DNA from: an uncultured Collinsella sp.
Lineage (GTDB): Bacteria > Actinomycetota > Coriobacteriia > Coriobacteriales > Coriobacteriaceae
Assembly (NCBI GenBank): GCA_902491345.1
Contig: CABUHI010000006.1
Coordinates: 42,973-106,972 of the forward strand
Length of the DNA stretch: 64,000 bases
Reading direction: 5' to 3'
A program made the translations under genes and the position numbers. The notes beneath the pieces are model-generated. The model did no database searches and was not told the origin of the DNA. It worked only from the letters and a program-made list of their open reading frames with translations. Of the stretch, positions 34,008 through 42,352 are shown piece after piece (position 1 is the first letter of the stretch; every line of letters starts with the position of its first letter).

Positions 34008-36584
34008 TTGAAGCTCATCATCGCCGAGAAAAACGACGCCGCGCGTCAGATCGCCGAGCGTCTGTCCACGGGCAAACCCAAAAAGGACAAGGTGTACAAC
34101 ACCGCCATCTACCGTTTTGAGTGGAAGGGCGAGGAGTGCGTGACGATCGGTCTTGCCGGTCACATCCTTGCGCCCGATTTTTGCGACAGTGTGCTGTTCG
34201 ATAAAAAGCTGGGCTGGTATTCGGTCACCGAGGACGGCGAGATGCTGCCGGCCGACATGCCCGATGGCCTGGCACGCCCGCCCTATGACACCAAGCGCAA
34301 GCCGTTTCTTGCCGACGGTATCTCCATCAAGGGCTGGAAGCTCGAGAGCCTGCCTTACCTCACCTGGGCGCCCGTCATTAAGCTGCCGGCCGAGAAAGAA
34401 CTCATTCGTTCACTCAAGAACCTCGCTAAAAAGTCCGACAGCGTCATCATCGCCACGGACTTCGATCGCGAGGGTGAGCTGATCGGTTCGGACGCTCTCA
34501 ACAAGGTGCGCGAGGTGGCGCCCGACTTGCCGGTCGCCCGCGCCCAGTATTCTTCGTTTACCAAGGCCGAGATCACGCAGGCCTTCGATAATCTCGTCTC
34601 GCTCGACCAGAATCTGGCCGACGCCGGCGAGAGTCGCCAGCACATCGACCTCATTTGGGGCGCGGTGCTCACGCGCTACCTGACGCTCGCCAAGTTCGGC
34701 GGCTTTGGCAACGTGCGCTCCGCCGGCCGCGTGCAGACGCCGACGCTCGCCCTGGTGGTCGAGCGCGAGCGCGAGCGCATGGCGTTTGTGCCCGAGGACT
34801 ATTGGCAGATCCGCGGCATGGGCGCCGCACAGGGTGCTGCCGAGGACGACCGCTTTAAGATTGCGCACAAGACGGCACGCTTTACCGACAAGGATGCTGC
34901 CGAGACGGCGTACAACCATGTTGACGGCGTCGCGACGGCAACCGTCGCCGCGGTGACCAAGCGCTCCCGCAAGCAGCAGCCGCCCACGCCGTTTGCGACC
35001 ACCTCGCTGCAGGCCGCCGCCGCTGCCGAGGGCATCTCGCCTGCGCGTACCATGCGCATCGCCGAGTCCCTCTACATGGCGGGCCTTATCAGCTACCCGC
35101 GTGTCGACAACACCGTGTATCCCGCGACGCTCGATTTGGGCGCCGTGGTGAGTGACCTGGCAAAGATCAACCCGGCGCTGGCGCCCGTGTGCAAAAAGGT
35201 ACTCGCTGGTCCCATGAAGCCCACGCGCGGTAAAGTCGAGACCACCGACCACCCGCCTATCTACCCCACGGGCGAGGGCGATCCGTCCACGCTCGACGGC
35301 GGCCAGCGCAAGCTCTATGACCTGATCGCCCGTCGCTTCCTGGCGACGCTTATGGGTCCCGCGACCATCGAGAACACCAAGCTCGAGCTCAACGTCAACG
35401 GCGAGCCGTTCGTGGCCTCGGGCGACGTGCTCGTTACCCCGGGTTTCCGCGAGGCATACCCGTACGGCCTTAAGCGCGACGAGCAGATGCCGCCGCTGGA
35501 GCAGGGCGATACGGTCGACGTGTTCGACATTAAGCTCGAGGCAAAGCAGACCGAGCCGCCCGCGCGCTACAGCCAGGGCAAGCTCGTGCAGGAGATGGAA
35601 AAGCGCGGTCTGGGCACCAAGTCCACGCGCGCGAGCATCATCGAGCGCCTGTATGCCGTGCGCTATCTCAAAAACGATCCCGTGGAGCCGAGTCAGCTGG
35701 GCATAGCCATCATCGATGCACTGACGCAGTTTGCCCCGCGCATCACGAGCCCCGATATGACCAGCGAGCTCGATGGCGACATGACCCGTGTGGAGCGCGG
35801 CGAGGATACCGAAGAGCATGTCGTGACACACTCGCGCGCGCTGCTGGCCGGCGTGCTCGACGAGCTGCTCAAGCACACGCAGGAGCTGGGCGACGCCATC
35901 AGCGACGCCGTCACGGCCGATGCGCGCGTGGGCGCTTGCCCCAAGTGCGGCAAGGACCTGGTTATGAAGACGAGCGCCAAGACCCGTGGCAGCTTCATTG
36001 GCTGCATGGGCTGGCCCGACTGCGACGTGACCTATCCGGTGCCGAGCGGCGTCAAGGTGAGCCCGCTCGAGGGCGAGGCGGCCGTGTGCCCCGAGTGCGG
36101 CGCGCCGCGCATTAAGTGCCAGCCGTTCCGCCAGAAGGCATTCGAGATTTGCGTGAACCCCACGTGCCCCACCAACTACGAGCCTGACCTTAAGGTGGGC
36201 GAGTGCAAGGTGTGCGCCGAGGCCGGACGCCATGGCGACCTGATCGCGCACAAGAGCGAGAAGAGCGGCAAGCGCTTTATCCGCTGCACCAACTACGATG
36301 ACTGCGGTGTGAGCTATCCTCTGCCGGCGCGCGGTAAGCTCGAGGCGACGGGTGAGACCTGCCCCGAGTGCGGCGCTCCCATAGTGGTGGTCAACACGGC
36401 GCGCGGACCGTGGCGCATCTGCGTCAACATGGACTGCCCGACCAAGGAGAAGAAGCCCGTCCGCGGCCGCAAGACCACAACCAAGGCGAGCACGGCAAAG
36501 AAGACGACGGCTAAGAAAGCCACTGCCGCCAAGAAGACGACCGCGAAGAAGTCGACTGCCAAGAAAGCAGCCGCCGACAAGTAA
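34008..36584 (+). CDS. topA: Type IA DNA topoisomerase I, archaeal-like form
   Basis: 858 residues. The TOPRIM domain starts at residue 1 (KLIIAEKNDAARQIAERL), with ATDFDREGELIG for metal binding. The catalytic tyrosine is Y363 in YMAGLISYPRVDN. Four zinc-ribbon-like CxxC clusters follow (CPKCGKD, CPECGAP and two more), then a Lys/Ala tail of about 35 residues resembling histone-H1-like repeats. The TOPRIM opening is closer to archaeal topoisomerase I than to typical E. coli-type TopA, as I read it. The start is TTG 34008 after TAGGAG. Confidence 0.92.
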   Translation: MKLIIAEKNDAARQIAERLSTGKPKKDKVYNTAIYRFEWKGEECVTIGLAGHILAPDFCDSVLFDKKLGWYSVTEDGEMLPADMPDGLARPPYDTKRKPFLADGISIKGWKLESLPYLTWAPVIKLPAEKELIRSLKNLAKKSDSVIIATDFDREGELIGSDALNKVREVAPDLPVARAQYSSFTKAEITQAFDNLVSLDQNLADAGESRQHIDLIWGAVLTRYLTLAKFGGFGNVRSAGRVQTPTLALVVERERERMAFVPEDYWQIRGMGAAQGAAEDDRFKIAHKTARFTDKDAAETAYNHVDGVATATVAAVTKRSRKQQPPTPFATTSLQAAAAAEGISPARTMRIAESLYMAGLISYPRVDNTVYPATLDLGAVVSDLAKINPALAPVCKKVLAGPMKPTRGKVETTDHPPIYPTGEGDPSTLDGGQRKLYDLIARRFLATLMGPATIENTKLELNVNGEPFVASGDVLVTPGFREAYPYGLKRDEQMPPLEQGDTVDVFDIKLEAKQTEPPARYSQGKLVQEMEKRGLGTKSTRASIIERLYAVRYLKNDPVEPSQLGIAIIDALTQFAPRITSPDMTSELDGDMTRVERGEDTEEHVVTHSRALLAGVLDELLKHTQELGDAISDAVTADARVGACPKCGKDLVMKTSAKTRGSFIGCMGWPDCDVTYPVPSGVKVSPLEGEAAVCPECGAPRIKCQPFRQKAFEICVNPTCPTNYEPDLKVGECKVCAEAGRHGDLIAHKSEKSGKRFIRCTNYDDCGVSYPLPARGKLEATGETCPECGAPIVVVNTARGPWRICVNMDCPTKEKKPVRGRKTTTKASTAKKTTAKKATAAKKTTAKKSTAKKAAADK

Positions 36585-36612
36585 TGGCACAGTCGAAACA
36601 TTGCCCAAAACA

Positions 36613-36648
36613 AAAACGAGCGAGGGTCCCGCGATCCTCGCTCGTTTT
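36613..36648 (+). terminator. Terminator after topA
   Basis: AAAACGAGCGAGG (36613-36625) pairs perfectly with CCTCGCTCGTTTT (36636-36648). It is symmetric (A run and T run), so it could work in both directions for the convergent genes. Confidence 0.85.
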
Positions 36649-36654
36649 CTAGGC

Positions 36655-36681
36655 AGTCATTGGGGACGTTCTTTAATGAGT
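36655..36681. repeat. Short palindrome with GGGACGTTC core, copy 3
   Basis: AGTCATT (36655-36661) and AATGAGT (36675-36681) flank GGGGACGTTCTTT, close to the core at 8599-8630. The arms are again different and complementary at six of seven positions. Confidence 0.5.
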
Positions 36682-36706
36682 AGTCGTTTGAGAACGTCGC
36701 ATGCGA

Positions 36707-37690
36707 CTAGTTCACTTCGACGGGTTTGGCGCCGGGATAGCGCTCCTCAAAGTCTAGGCGATACTTATTGTCATTGGTGCCCGCCACGTTGTCGCGCGAC
36801 AGCGGCGCCACGATCTCATTCTTGTGGTCCGCAGGCTTGGCGTATTTCAGGCTGATCTCCCAGGCATCACAGATTGCGTCAATGCGGTGATCCAGGTCGT
36901 CGTACAGGGCGATGATGTCCTTCCAGGAGCTGTAGTTCTTGGAGCTCGTCGGAACGTCTAGGTCCTCGACGATGTCGTAATACTGCTCGATGGTGTCCTC
37001 CGTGCGCTCGGCGACGTCGGCGAGATTTTGACGGGTGGTTCGATCTTCTTCCAGATAGCTGCCGTTGAAGTTCTGCGCGCAGCCACGGACGTAGTTGTCG
37101 AGGTCTTCGAGCAAGTCGTAGTATTCGCTCAGTCGGCGGTAGAGATTCTGCTCGGAGAGCGTTGCTTCGCCGCCATCCTCGTCGTCATCGTCATCATCGT
37201 CGTACAGGCTGTTGGGATTGCCGAGAGGCTTTAGGTCATCGTCGTCGACGTCATGGTGTAGCTTAGCTACCTCGGCAGTCGTCTGCGTGGCGGCGTTGTC
37301 GAACGGTCTGATTACAAAGAAGATGACCAGGGCGATGATAATCGCCACCAGCACAACGATAACGGCGATAAGCGGCCCGGTGCCGCTCTTTTTGGGAGCG
37401 GGGGTCTGTGGCGAAGCGGGCGCGTATGCGGGAGCCGGCTGTTGTTGGGGCGAGCCGCTCGAGACGGGTATGCGCTGCGTGGTCTCGACGGTCGCGGGGC
37501 CTGCGGCGGGGTCGGGGCGATAGGCGAGGGGGTCGTCCGCCTTGGCTTGCGGCGTATCGAGGGAACCGGTCTGCTCAAAAGCGGGCTGGCTATCGCTCGC
37601 GGTTGTTTGCTCAACGGGTGCACCGCACGAGGTGCAGAACTTGGCATCATCTGCAAGAAGCTTGCCGCACGAGGCGCAATACCGAGACAT
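36707..37690 (-). CDS. Zinc-ribbon membrane-anchored protein, unknown
   Basis: 327 residues. A zinc ribbon at the N-terminus (CASCGKLL...CTSCGAPV) is followed by a Pro/Ala-rich linker, one membrane helix around 100-122 (GPLIAVIVVLVAIIIALVIF), a run of seven aspartates, and an extracytoplasmic helical domain with many Tyr/Asp residues. This layout is widespread in Gram-positive bacteria without a known job; sensing or envelope roles are guesses. AAAGGAG precedes ATG 37690, favoured over ATG 37708. Confidence 0.8.
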   Translation of the reverse strand: MSRYCASCGKLLADDAKFCTSCGAPVEQTTASDSQPAFEQTGSLDTPQAKADDPLAYRPDPAAGPATVETTQRIPVSSGSPQQQPAPAYAPASPQTPAPKKSGTGPLIAVIVVLVAIIIALVIFFVIRPFDNAATQTTAEVAKLHHDVDDDDLKPLGNPNSLYDDDDDDDEDGGEATLSEQNLYRRLSEYYDLLEDLDNYVRGCAQNFNGSYLEEDRTTRQNLADVAERTEDTIEQYYDIVEDLDVPTSSKNYSSWKDIIALYDDLDHRIDAICDAWEISLKYAKPADHKNEIVAPLSRDNVAGTNDNKYRLDFEERYPGAKPVEVN

Positions 37691-37758
37691 TGCCACTCCT
37701 TTCGCCACATTTCAATGCAATACGACGATTATACCCAGCGTCCAAAATTCCCCATCAT

Positions 37759-37827
37759 AAGTTGCGGTGAAATAGGGACTGTTTGGCGGTCTAAGAGCTT
37801 CAATCAGTCCCTATTTCACCGCAACTT
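37759..37827. repeat. Perfect 23-bp inverted repeat
   Basis: 37759-37781 (AAGTTGCGGTGAAATAGGGA plus CTG) is perfectly inverted at 37805-37827, with a 23 nt loop. It lies between two divergent genes (37690 minus, 37930 plus). It has no T run and resembles a mobile palindromic repeat unit more than a terminator. Confidence 0.7.
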
Positions 37828-37929
37828 TGGAAAGGCACCTTTAGCCATTGGGGACGCACCGAGCACTGGGGTATCATGGCTTGGTTGATATATCTGCATT
37901 TACGCGCCTTGTAGGAAGGGGCTGCGCCC

Positions 37930-38613
37930 ATGGCTTTTGAGCCCGCTCAACATAGCTTTATCACGCTCGAGGGCGTCGATGGCGCCGGCAAGTCCACGCA
38001 GGCGCGCCTGCTTGCCCACGCGCTCGAACTCGCTGGCTACCAGGTTGTGAGCCTGCGCGAGCCGGGCGGTACCGCCATCAGCGAAAAGATCCGTGCTCTG
38101 CTGCTCGACCCCGCCAACACGGCGATGGGCGACACCTGCGAGTTGTTGCTCTACGAGGCGGCACGCGCCCAGCTGGTGCACGAGGTCATAGCTCCCGCCC
38201 TTGCTGCCGGCAAGGTGGTCCTGTGCGACCGCTTCTACGATTCCACGACCTGCTATCAGGCGTTTGCCGATGGCCTCGATCGCCAGATAGTGCGCGATGC
38301 CAACAACCTGGCCGTCGCGGGGACGCACCCGGCGCTCACGCTCGTCTATCACATCACGCCCGAGCAGGCGGCGCTGCGCATGGCCGACCGCGGTGCGGCC
38401 GACCGCATGGAGGCCAAGGGCATGGCCTTCCAAGAGCGCGTCTACCAGGGATTTTGCGCCATTGCCGCCGAGGAACCAAACCGCGTAAAGCTCATCGACG
38501 CGACCGCGACCATCGAGGAAGTCTTCGAGAAGACGGTCGAGCAGGTTCGCGCCTACGGCCTCGACATTTCCCAGGACGCCGTCACCGCCGCGCTTGCCAA
38601 GGAGGCCGAGTAA
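37930..38613 (+). CDS. tmk: Thymidylate kinase
   Basis: dTMP to dTDP. 227 residues. P-loop LEGVDGAGKSTQ, then LREPGGTAISEKIR (DRX/EPG motif) and CDRFYDSTTCYQ, all normal; the lid has RGAADRME. It begins a replication/repair set: tmk, holB and the PSP1 gene, with 1 nt between tmk and holB. Confidence 0.96.
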   Translation: MAFEPAQHSFITLEGVDGAGKSTQARLLAHALELAGYQVVSLREPGGTAISEKIRALLLDPANTAMGDTCELLLYEAARAQLVHEVIAPALAAGKVVLCDRFYDSTTCYQAFADGLDRQIVRDANNLAVAGTHPALTLVYHITPEQAALRMADRGAADRMEAKGMAFQERVYQGFCAIAAEEPNRVKLIDATATIEEVFEKTVEQVRAYGLDISQDAVTAALAKEAE

Positions 38614-38614
38614 C

Positions 38615-39742
38615 ATGGCCCCCGCTCAGGCAAGCCTACTGGCCAAGCTCGACACCCAAGAGCGCGTGCGCGACTTTTTGACCAATGCCGTCGCCAGCGG
38701 TCGCGCATCGCACGCCTACCTGTTTTTGGGCGCGCCCGGCGCGGGCAAGCTCGACGCCGCGTGGGCGCTCGCCCAAGCCTTCCTGTGCGAGCAGGATGGC
38801 TGCGGCTCATGCGATAGCTGCGTGCGCGTCGCCCGCCATACGCACCCCGACGTGCACTATTACACGCCCGAGAGCGCCACGGGCTACCTCATCGCCCAGA
38901 CCCGCGAGTTGCTCGATGACGTGCCTCTGGCGCCCATCCGTGCCAAGGCCAAGGTCTACATCATCGACCGTGCCGAGCAGCTGCGCGCCAACACCGCCAA
39001 CGCACTGCTCAAAACACTCGAGGAGCCGCCCGAGGGCGTCATGTTCATCCTGTTGGGCACCTCGGCCGACGTGATGCTGCCCACCATCGTGAGCCGCTGC
39101 CAGTGCGTGCCGTTTCGGCTGGTATCGCCTGCCGTCGCCGCGCAGGCCGTGAGCCGCGCCACCGGTCAGGACCCTGCGCGTTGCCGCATGGCCGTCGCCG
39201 TAGCGGGAAGCCCCACGCGTGGCATCGAGTTCCTCAAGAGCGCCGAGCGCCAGGACGCCCGCCGTCAGATGGTTCGCGCCATCGATTCGCTCATCGCCGC
39301 CGACGAGGCCGACGTGCTCAGCCGCGCCAAGTCACTCATCGTCGCCGTTAAGGCGCCGCTCGCCGAGGTCAAGTCCACGCAGGAAAAGGTGCTCGAGCAA
39401 AACGCCGACTACCTGTCGCGTGGAGCATTGAAGCAGCTTGAGGACCGCAACAAGCGCGAACTCAACGCGCGCGAGCGTTCGGGTATCATGGAAGCGCTGG
39501 CGAGCGCGCGGACGCTCATGCGCGACGTGCTGCTGACGCTTCAGGACGAGGCGGCCGACGTGGTGAACGAAGACGTGCGCGACACGATCGGTCGGCTTGC
39601 CGCGGCGACGAATGTTGCGGGCGCCACCCAGGCGCTCGAGGCGGTTGCCACCGCTGAGCGCAACATCGCCAGAAACGTTACTCCCCAGCTGGCCATCGAG
39701 GTCATGCTGTTCGATATCAGGAAGGCACCGAAATGCCGTTAG
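38615..39742 (+). CDS. holB: DNA polymerase III delta-prime subunit
   Basis: 375 residues, AAA+ clamp-loader subunit. FLGAPGAGKLDAAW is a modified P-loop, the zinc module is CGSCDSCVRVARHTHPD, and ANALLKTLEEPPEG with a later TIVSRCQC is the sensor 1/SRC motif. AAGGAGG inside the end of tmk is its ribosome site. It overlaps the next gene by 10 nt. Confidence 0.93.
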   Translation: MAPAQASLLAKLDTQERVRDFLTNAVASGRASHAYLFLGAPGAGKLDAAWALAQAFLCEQDGCGSCDSCVRVARHTHPDVHYYTPESATGYLIAQTRELLDDVPLAPIRAKAKVYIIDRAEQLRANTANALLKTLEEPPEGVMFILLGTSADVMLPTIVSRCQCVPFRLVSPAVAAQAVSRATGQDPARCRMAVAVAGSPTRGIEFLKSAERQDARRQMVRAIDSLIAADEADVLSRAKSLIVAVKAPLAEVKSTQEKVLEQNADYLSRGALKQLEDRNKRELNARERSGIMEALASARTLMRDVLLTLQDEAADVVNEDVRDTIGRLAAATNVAGATQALEAVATAERNIARNVTPQLAIEVMLFDIRKAPKCR

Positions 39743-41433
39743 TCGTACCCGTTAAGTTTACCTACGCCTCGCACGACCTGTGGTTCGACCCGCAGGATTT
39801 GGATATCCTCGAGGCCGATTATGCCATTTGCTCCACCGAGCGCGGAACCGAGATCGGCCTGGTCACGGCTGATCCCTTCGAGGTGCCGCAAGACGAGATC
39901 GGTCAGCCGCTTAAGCCCGTGCTGCGCGTGGCGAGCGACATCGACCTGCAGCTTGCCGACGACCTGGCCATCCAGGGCGACGAGGCCATGGTCGACTTCC
40001 GCCGCCTGGTCAAGGAGCTCGACCTCGAGATGAAGCCGGTCGGCGTCGAGTACCTGTTTGGCGGCGAGAAGGCCGTGTTCTACTTTGCGGCCGAGGAGCG
40101 CGTCGATTTTCGCCAGCTCGTCAAGGATCTGTCCTCGACGCTGCACATTCGCGTTGACATGCGCCAGATCGGCGTGCGCGACGAGACCCGCCTGGTGGGC
40201 GGCTATGCCCAGTGCGGACAGGAACTCTGCTGTACGCGCTTTGGCGGACAGTTTGAGCCCGTCTCGATTCGCATGGCAAAAGAGCAGGACCTACCGCTCA
40301 ACTCGTCCAAGATCAGCGGCGTTTGCGGCCGCCTGATGTGCTGCCTGCGTTATGAGTTCGAGGCGTACAAGGACTTTAAGAGCCGCGCGCCCAAAAAGAA
40401 GACGCTCATCGATACGCCGCTCGGCAAGGCGCGTATCCAGGAATATGACACGCCGCGTGAGCAGCTGGTGCTACGCCTGGAGAACGGCAAGGTTTTTAAG
40501 GTCAATCTGGCCGATATGACGTGCTCGGAGGGCTGCAAAAAGAAGGCCGCCGAGCAGGGCTGCAACTGCCGCCCCGACTGCGTGACGCGCGACGTGCTCG
40601 AGCGTATTGAGTCGCCCGAGATGCGCCTGGCGCTCATGGAGCTCGATCGCGAAAACGGCGTCGACGTGGGCGATGGCCTGTCGAGTGCCGACCGTCTGGC
40701 CGGCACGTCGATGCCCAAGCGCCGTCGCCGCGATGCCGAATCCGATGCTCGCGCCGGTCAGGGCCAGGGTGAGGGCCGTGGCCGCGGAAAGGGCCGCGGC
40801 AAGGTCGAGGCGCCCGAGGCCGAGGAGGCCGCCGGTGGCCGCCGTCGTCGCAAGCGCGCGGGCTCGGGCGATGCTACCGAGGCTGCAGCCGCGGGCAAAA
40901 ACGCCTCTCGCGAGCGCGAGGTTCAGCAGCCCCAGCAGCAGAATCGCGGCGGCGGCATGAACCCCACACGTCGCCGCCGCCGTCATCTGTCGAGCGAGGA
41001 GCGCGAGGACGCCTTTCGCGCCGCAGCTGCTCGCGAGGCTGGTGCCGCTTCCAAGGGCGCCTCGGCCTCCGATGCGTCTGCCGACAAGGGCGGCAAGTCA
41101 CGTGGCGAGGAGGAGCGCGCGCCGCGTCCGCGCCGTCGCCATTCCTCGGGCGCGCAGCAGAAGCCCTCAGTGCCCTCCGTGGCCGATCAGGTCTCGGATG
41201 GCGCCGTCAAGGTCACGCGCCGTCGTCCCGGAGATGGCGGGGGAGCTGCTGCCAAGGCTTCGCGTGGCGCCGCTCGTGACGAGCGCGAGCCGCGCGAGGA
41301 TCGCGGTGGCGAGGGCTCGGCCGACCAGGGTCAAAAGCGCCGTCGCCGTCGCCGTTCCCGCAAGCCGCGCCAGGATGGTGGCGAGGGCTCGACCCCGTCT
41401 TCGTCCGCACCGCAACCGCCCGCCGGCGAATAA
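39733..41433 (+). CDS. PSP1-domain protein (RicT/YaaT family) with long basic tail
   Basis: 566 residues. The first 270 match RicT (YaaT), which in Bacillus is part of the RicA-F-T complex affecting mRNA maturation and sporulation. Cys-rich GYAQCGQELCCTRFGG and SGVCGRLMCCLRYEF are the FeS-associated motifs. The remaining 290 residues are a low-complexity Arg/Ala/Gly tail with RRRRH and RKPR clusters, likely disordered and RNA-binding; most family members end near residue 275. It follows holB with an overlap, the usual holB-ricT order. Confidence 0.9.
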   Translation: MPLVVPVKFTYASHDLWFDPQDLDILEADYAICSTERGTEIGLVTADPFEVPQDEIGQPLKPVLRVASDIDLQLADDLAIQGDEAMVDFRRLVKELDLEMKPVGVEYLFGGEKAVFYFAAEERVDFRQLVKDLSSTLHIRVDMRQIGVRDETRLVGGYAQCGQELCCTRFGGQFEPVSIRMAKEQDLPLNSSKISGVCGRLMCCLRYEFEAYKDFKSRAPKKKTLIDTPLGKARIQEYDTPREQLVLRLENGKVFKVNLADMTCSEGCKKKAAEQGCNCRPDCVTRDVLERIESPEMRLALMELDRENGVDVGDGLSSADRLAGTSMPKRRRRDAESDARAGQGQGEGRGRGKGRGKVEAPEAEEAAGGRRRRKRAGSGDATEAAAAGKNASREREVQQPQQQNRGGGMNPTRRRRRHLSSEEREDAFRAAAAREAGAASKGASASDASADKGGKSRGEEERAPRPRRRHSSGAQQKPSVPSVADQVSDGAVKVTRRRPGDGGGAAAKASRGAARDEREPREDRGGEGSADQGQKRRRRRRSRKPRQDGGEGSTPSSSAPQPPAGE

Positions 41434-41496
41434 CGCCCGCGAGCGGATTTAGCCCGCCTTGCCCCGAGCGCATCGGGGTATCATAGCGCCGTATCA

Positions 41497-41532
41497 ACAA
41501 CCCTCCCTGCGACCGAACGTAGGGAGGGTTGT
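41497..41532 (+). promoter_or_regulatory. Hairpin that buries the comF ribosome site
   Basis: ACAACCCTCCCT (41497-41508) pairs perfectly with AGGGAGGGTTGT (41521-41532). The right arm contains AGGGAGG, the only ribosome-site candidate for TTG 41536. The structure could be a terminator of the upstream operon (followed by GTCTTG, no T run) or a translational switch for comF. Confidence 0.5.
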
Positions 41533-41535
41533 GTC

Positions 41536-42342
41536 TTGAAGAGCCGTTTGAACATATTGAGCTGTCTGCAGGGTGCCGGTGCCCTACCGTTTGCGGACGA
41601 ATTACTACCGTTTGCCGAGCGGGTGGCACGCGAGGCGCTCGAGGCATTGTCGCCAACACGATGTGCCGGCTGCGAGCGCGCCGGTGCGCTTATTTGCCAA
41701 GACTGCCTGGCCGCGCTCACGCTCATCGACCCACGTCATAGCTGTACCCGATGCGGCGCCCCGTTTGGGGATTTGCTGTGCACTGAGTGTTCGGTCGAGG
41801 GCACGTCCTCGGCAATGGCGAAGGCGCTCGACCGCTGCCTGGCATGCGCCGCCTATGCGCATCCGCTGCCGCGCATCATTAAAGCGTACAAGGATGCGGG
41901 CGAGCGACGTCTGGCTCCGTATCTGGCGGAGCTGCTCTACGACACCGCCCTGCATGCCCAGGTCGTAGCGCCCGATCGCTACGGAGGTGTGCTGTCCGAT
42001 GCGGATGCGGTGGTGTTTGTGCCTGCGACGGCGGCAGCGTTTCGGCGGCGTGGTTTTGATCATATGGAGGCTATCGCGCGTCCATTTTGCGAGCTGTCGG
42101 GTGTTCCTCTGCTCGATGCTCTCGTCAAGTACGGGCATGGCGACCAGCGCGAACTCGGTCGTGAGGAGCGCCGCGAGCGTGCCCAAGGCATGTACGAGAC
42201 GGTTGAGGACGTGCACGGCCGCCGCTTGCTGCTTATCGATGACGTTATCACCACGGGCGCGACGATGGCCGCGGCTTCGGCGGAACTCAAGCGCGCCGGC
42301 GCCGCAGCAGTCGATGGCCTCGCTATCGCACGCGTTTGGTAG
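41536..42342 (+). CDS. comF: ComF-family phosphoribosyltransferase-like protein
   Basis: 268 residues. An N-terminal zinc finger (CAGCERAGALICQDCL, then CTRCGAPFGDLLCTEC) is followed by a PRTase-like domain with LLLIDDVITTGATM, the PRPP-binding motif. In competent bacteria ComF helps DNA uptake or ssDNA handling. A TTG start is used, with its ribosome site inside a hairpin. The start might lie further in, since the first 30 residues are not conserved. Confidence 0.88.
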   Translation: MKSRLNILSCLQGAGALPFADELLPFAERVAREALEALSPTRCAGCERAGALICQDCLAALTLIDPRHSCTRCGAPFGDLLCTECSVEGTSSAMAKALDRCLACAAYAHPLPRIIKAYKDAGERRLAPYLAELLYDTALHAQVVAPDRYGGVLSDADAVVFVPATAAAFRRRGFDHMEAIARPFCELSGVPLLDALVKYGHGDQRELGREERRERAQGMYETVEDVHGRRLLLIDDVITTGATMAAASAELKRAGAAAVDGLAIARVW

Positions 42343-42352
42343 GGGTGGTTTT

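Noticed and set aside
34410..36608. Minus-strand frame of 732 codons opposite topA
   Set aside because: Shadow frame with no domain. The same reasoning applies to the 747-codon frame at 48322-50565 and the 504-codon plus frame at 806-2320.
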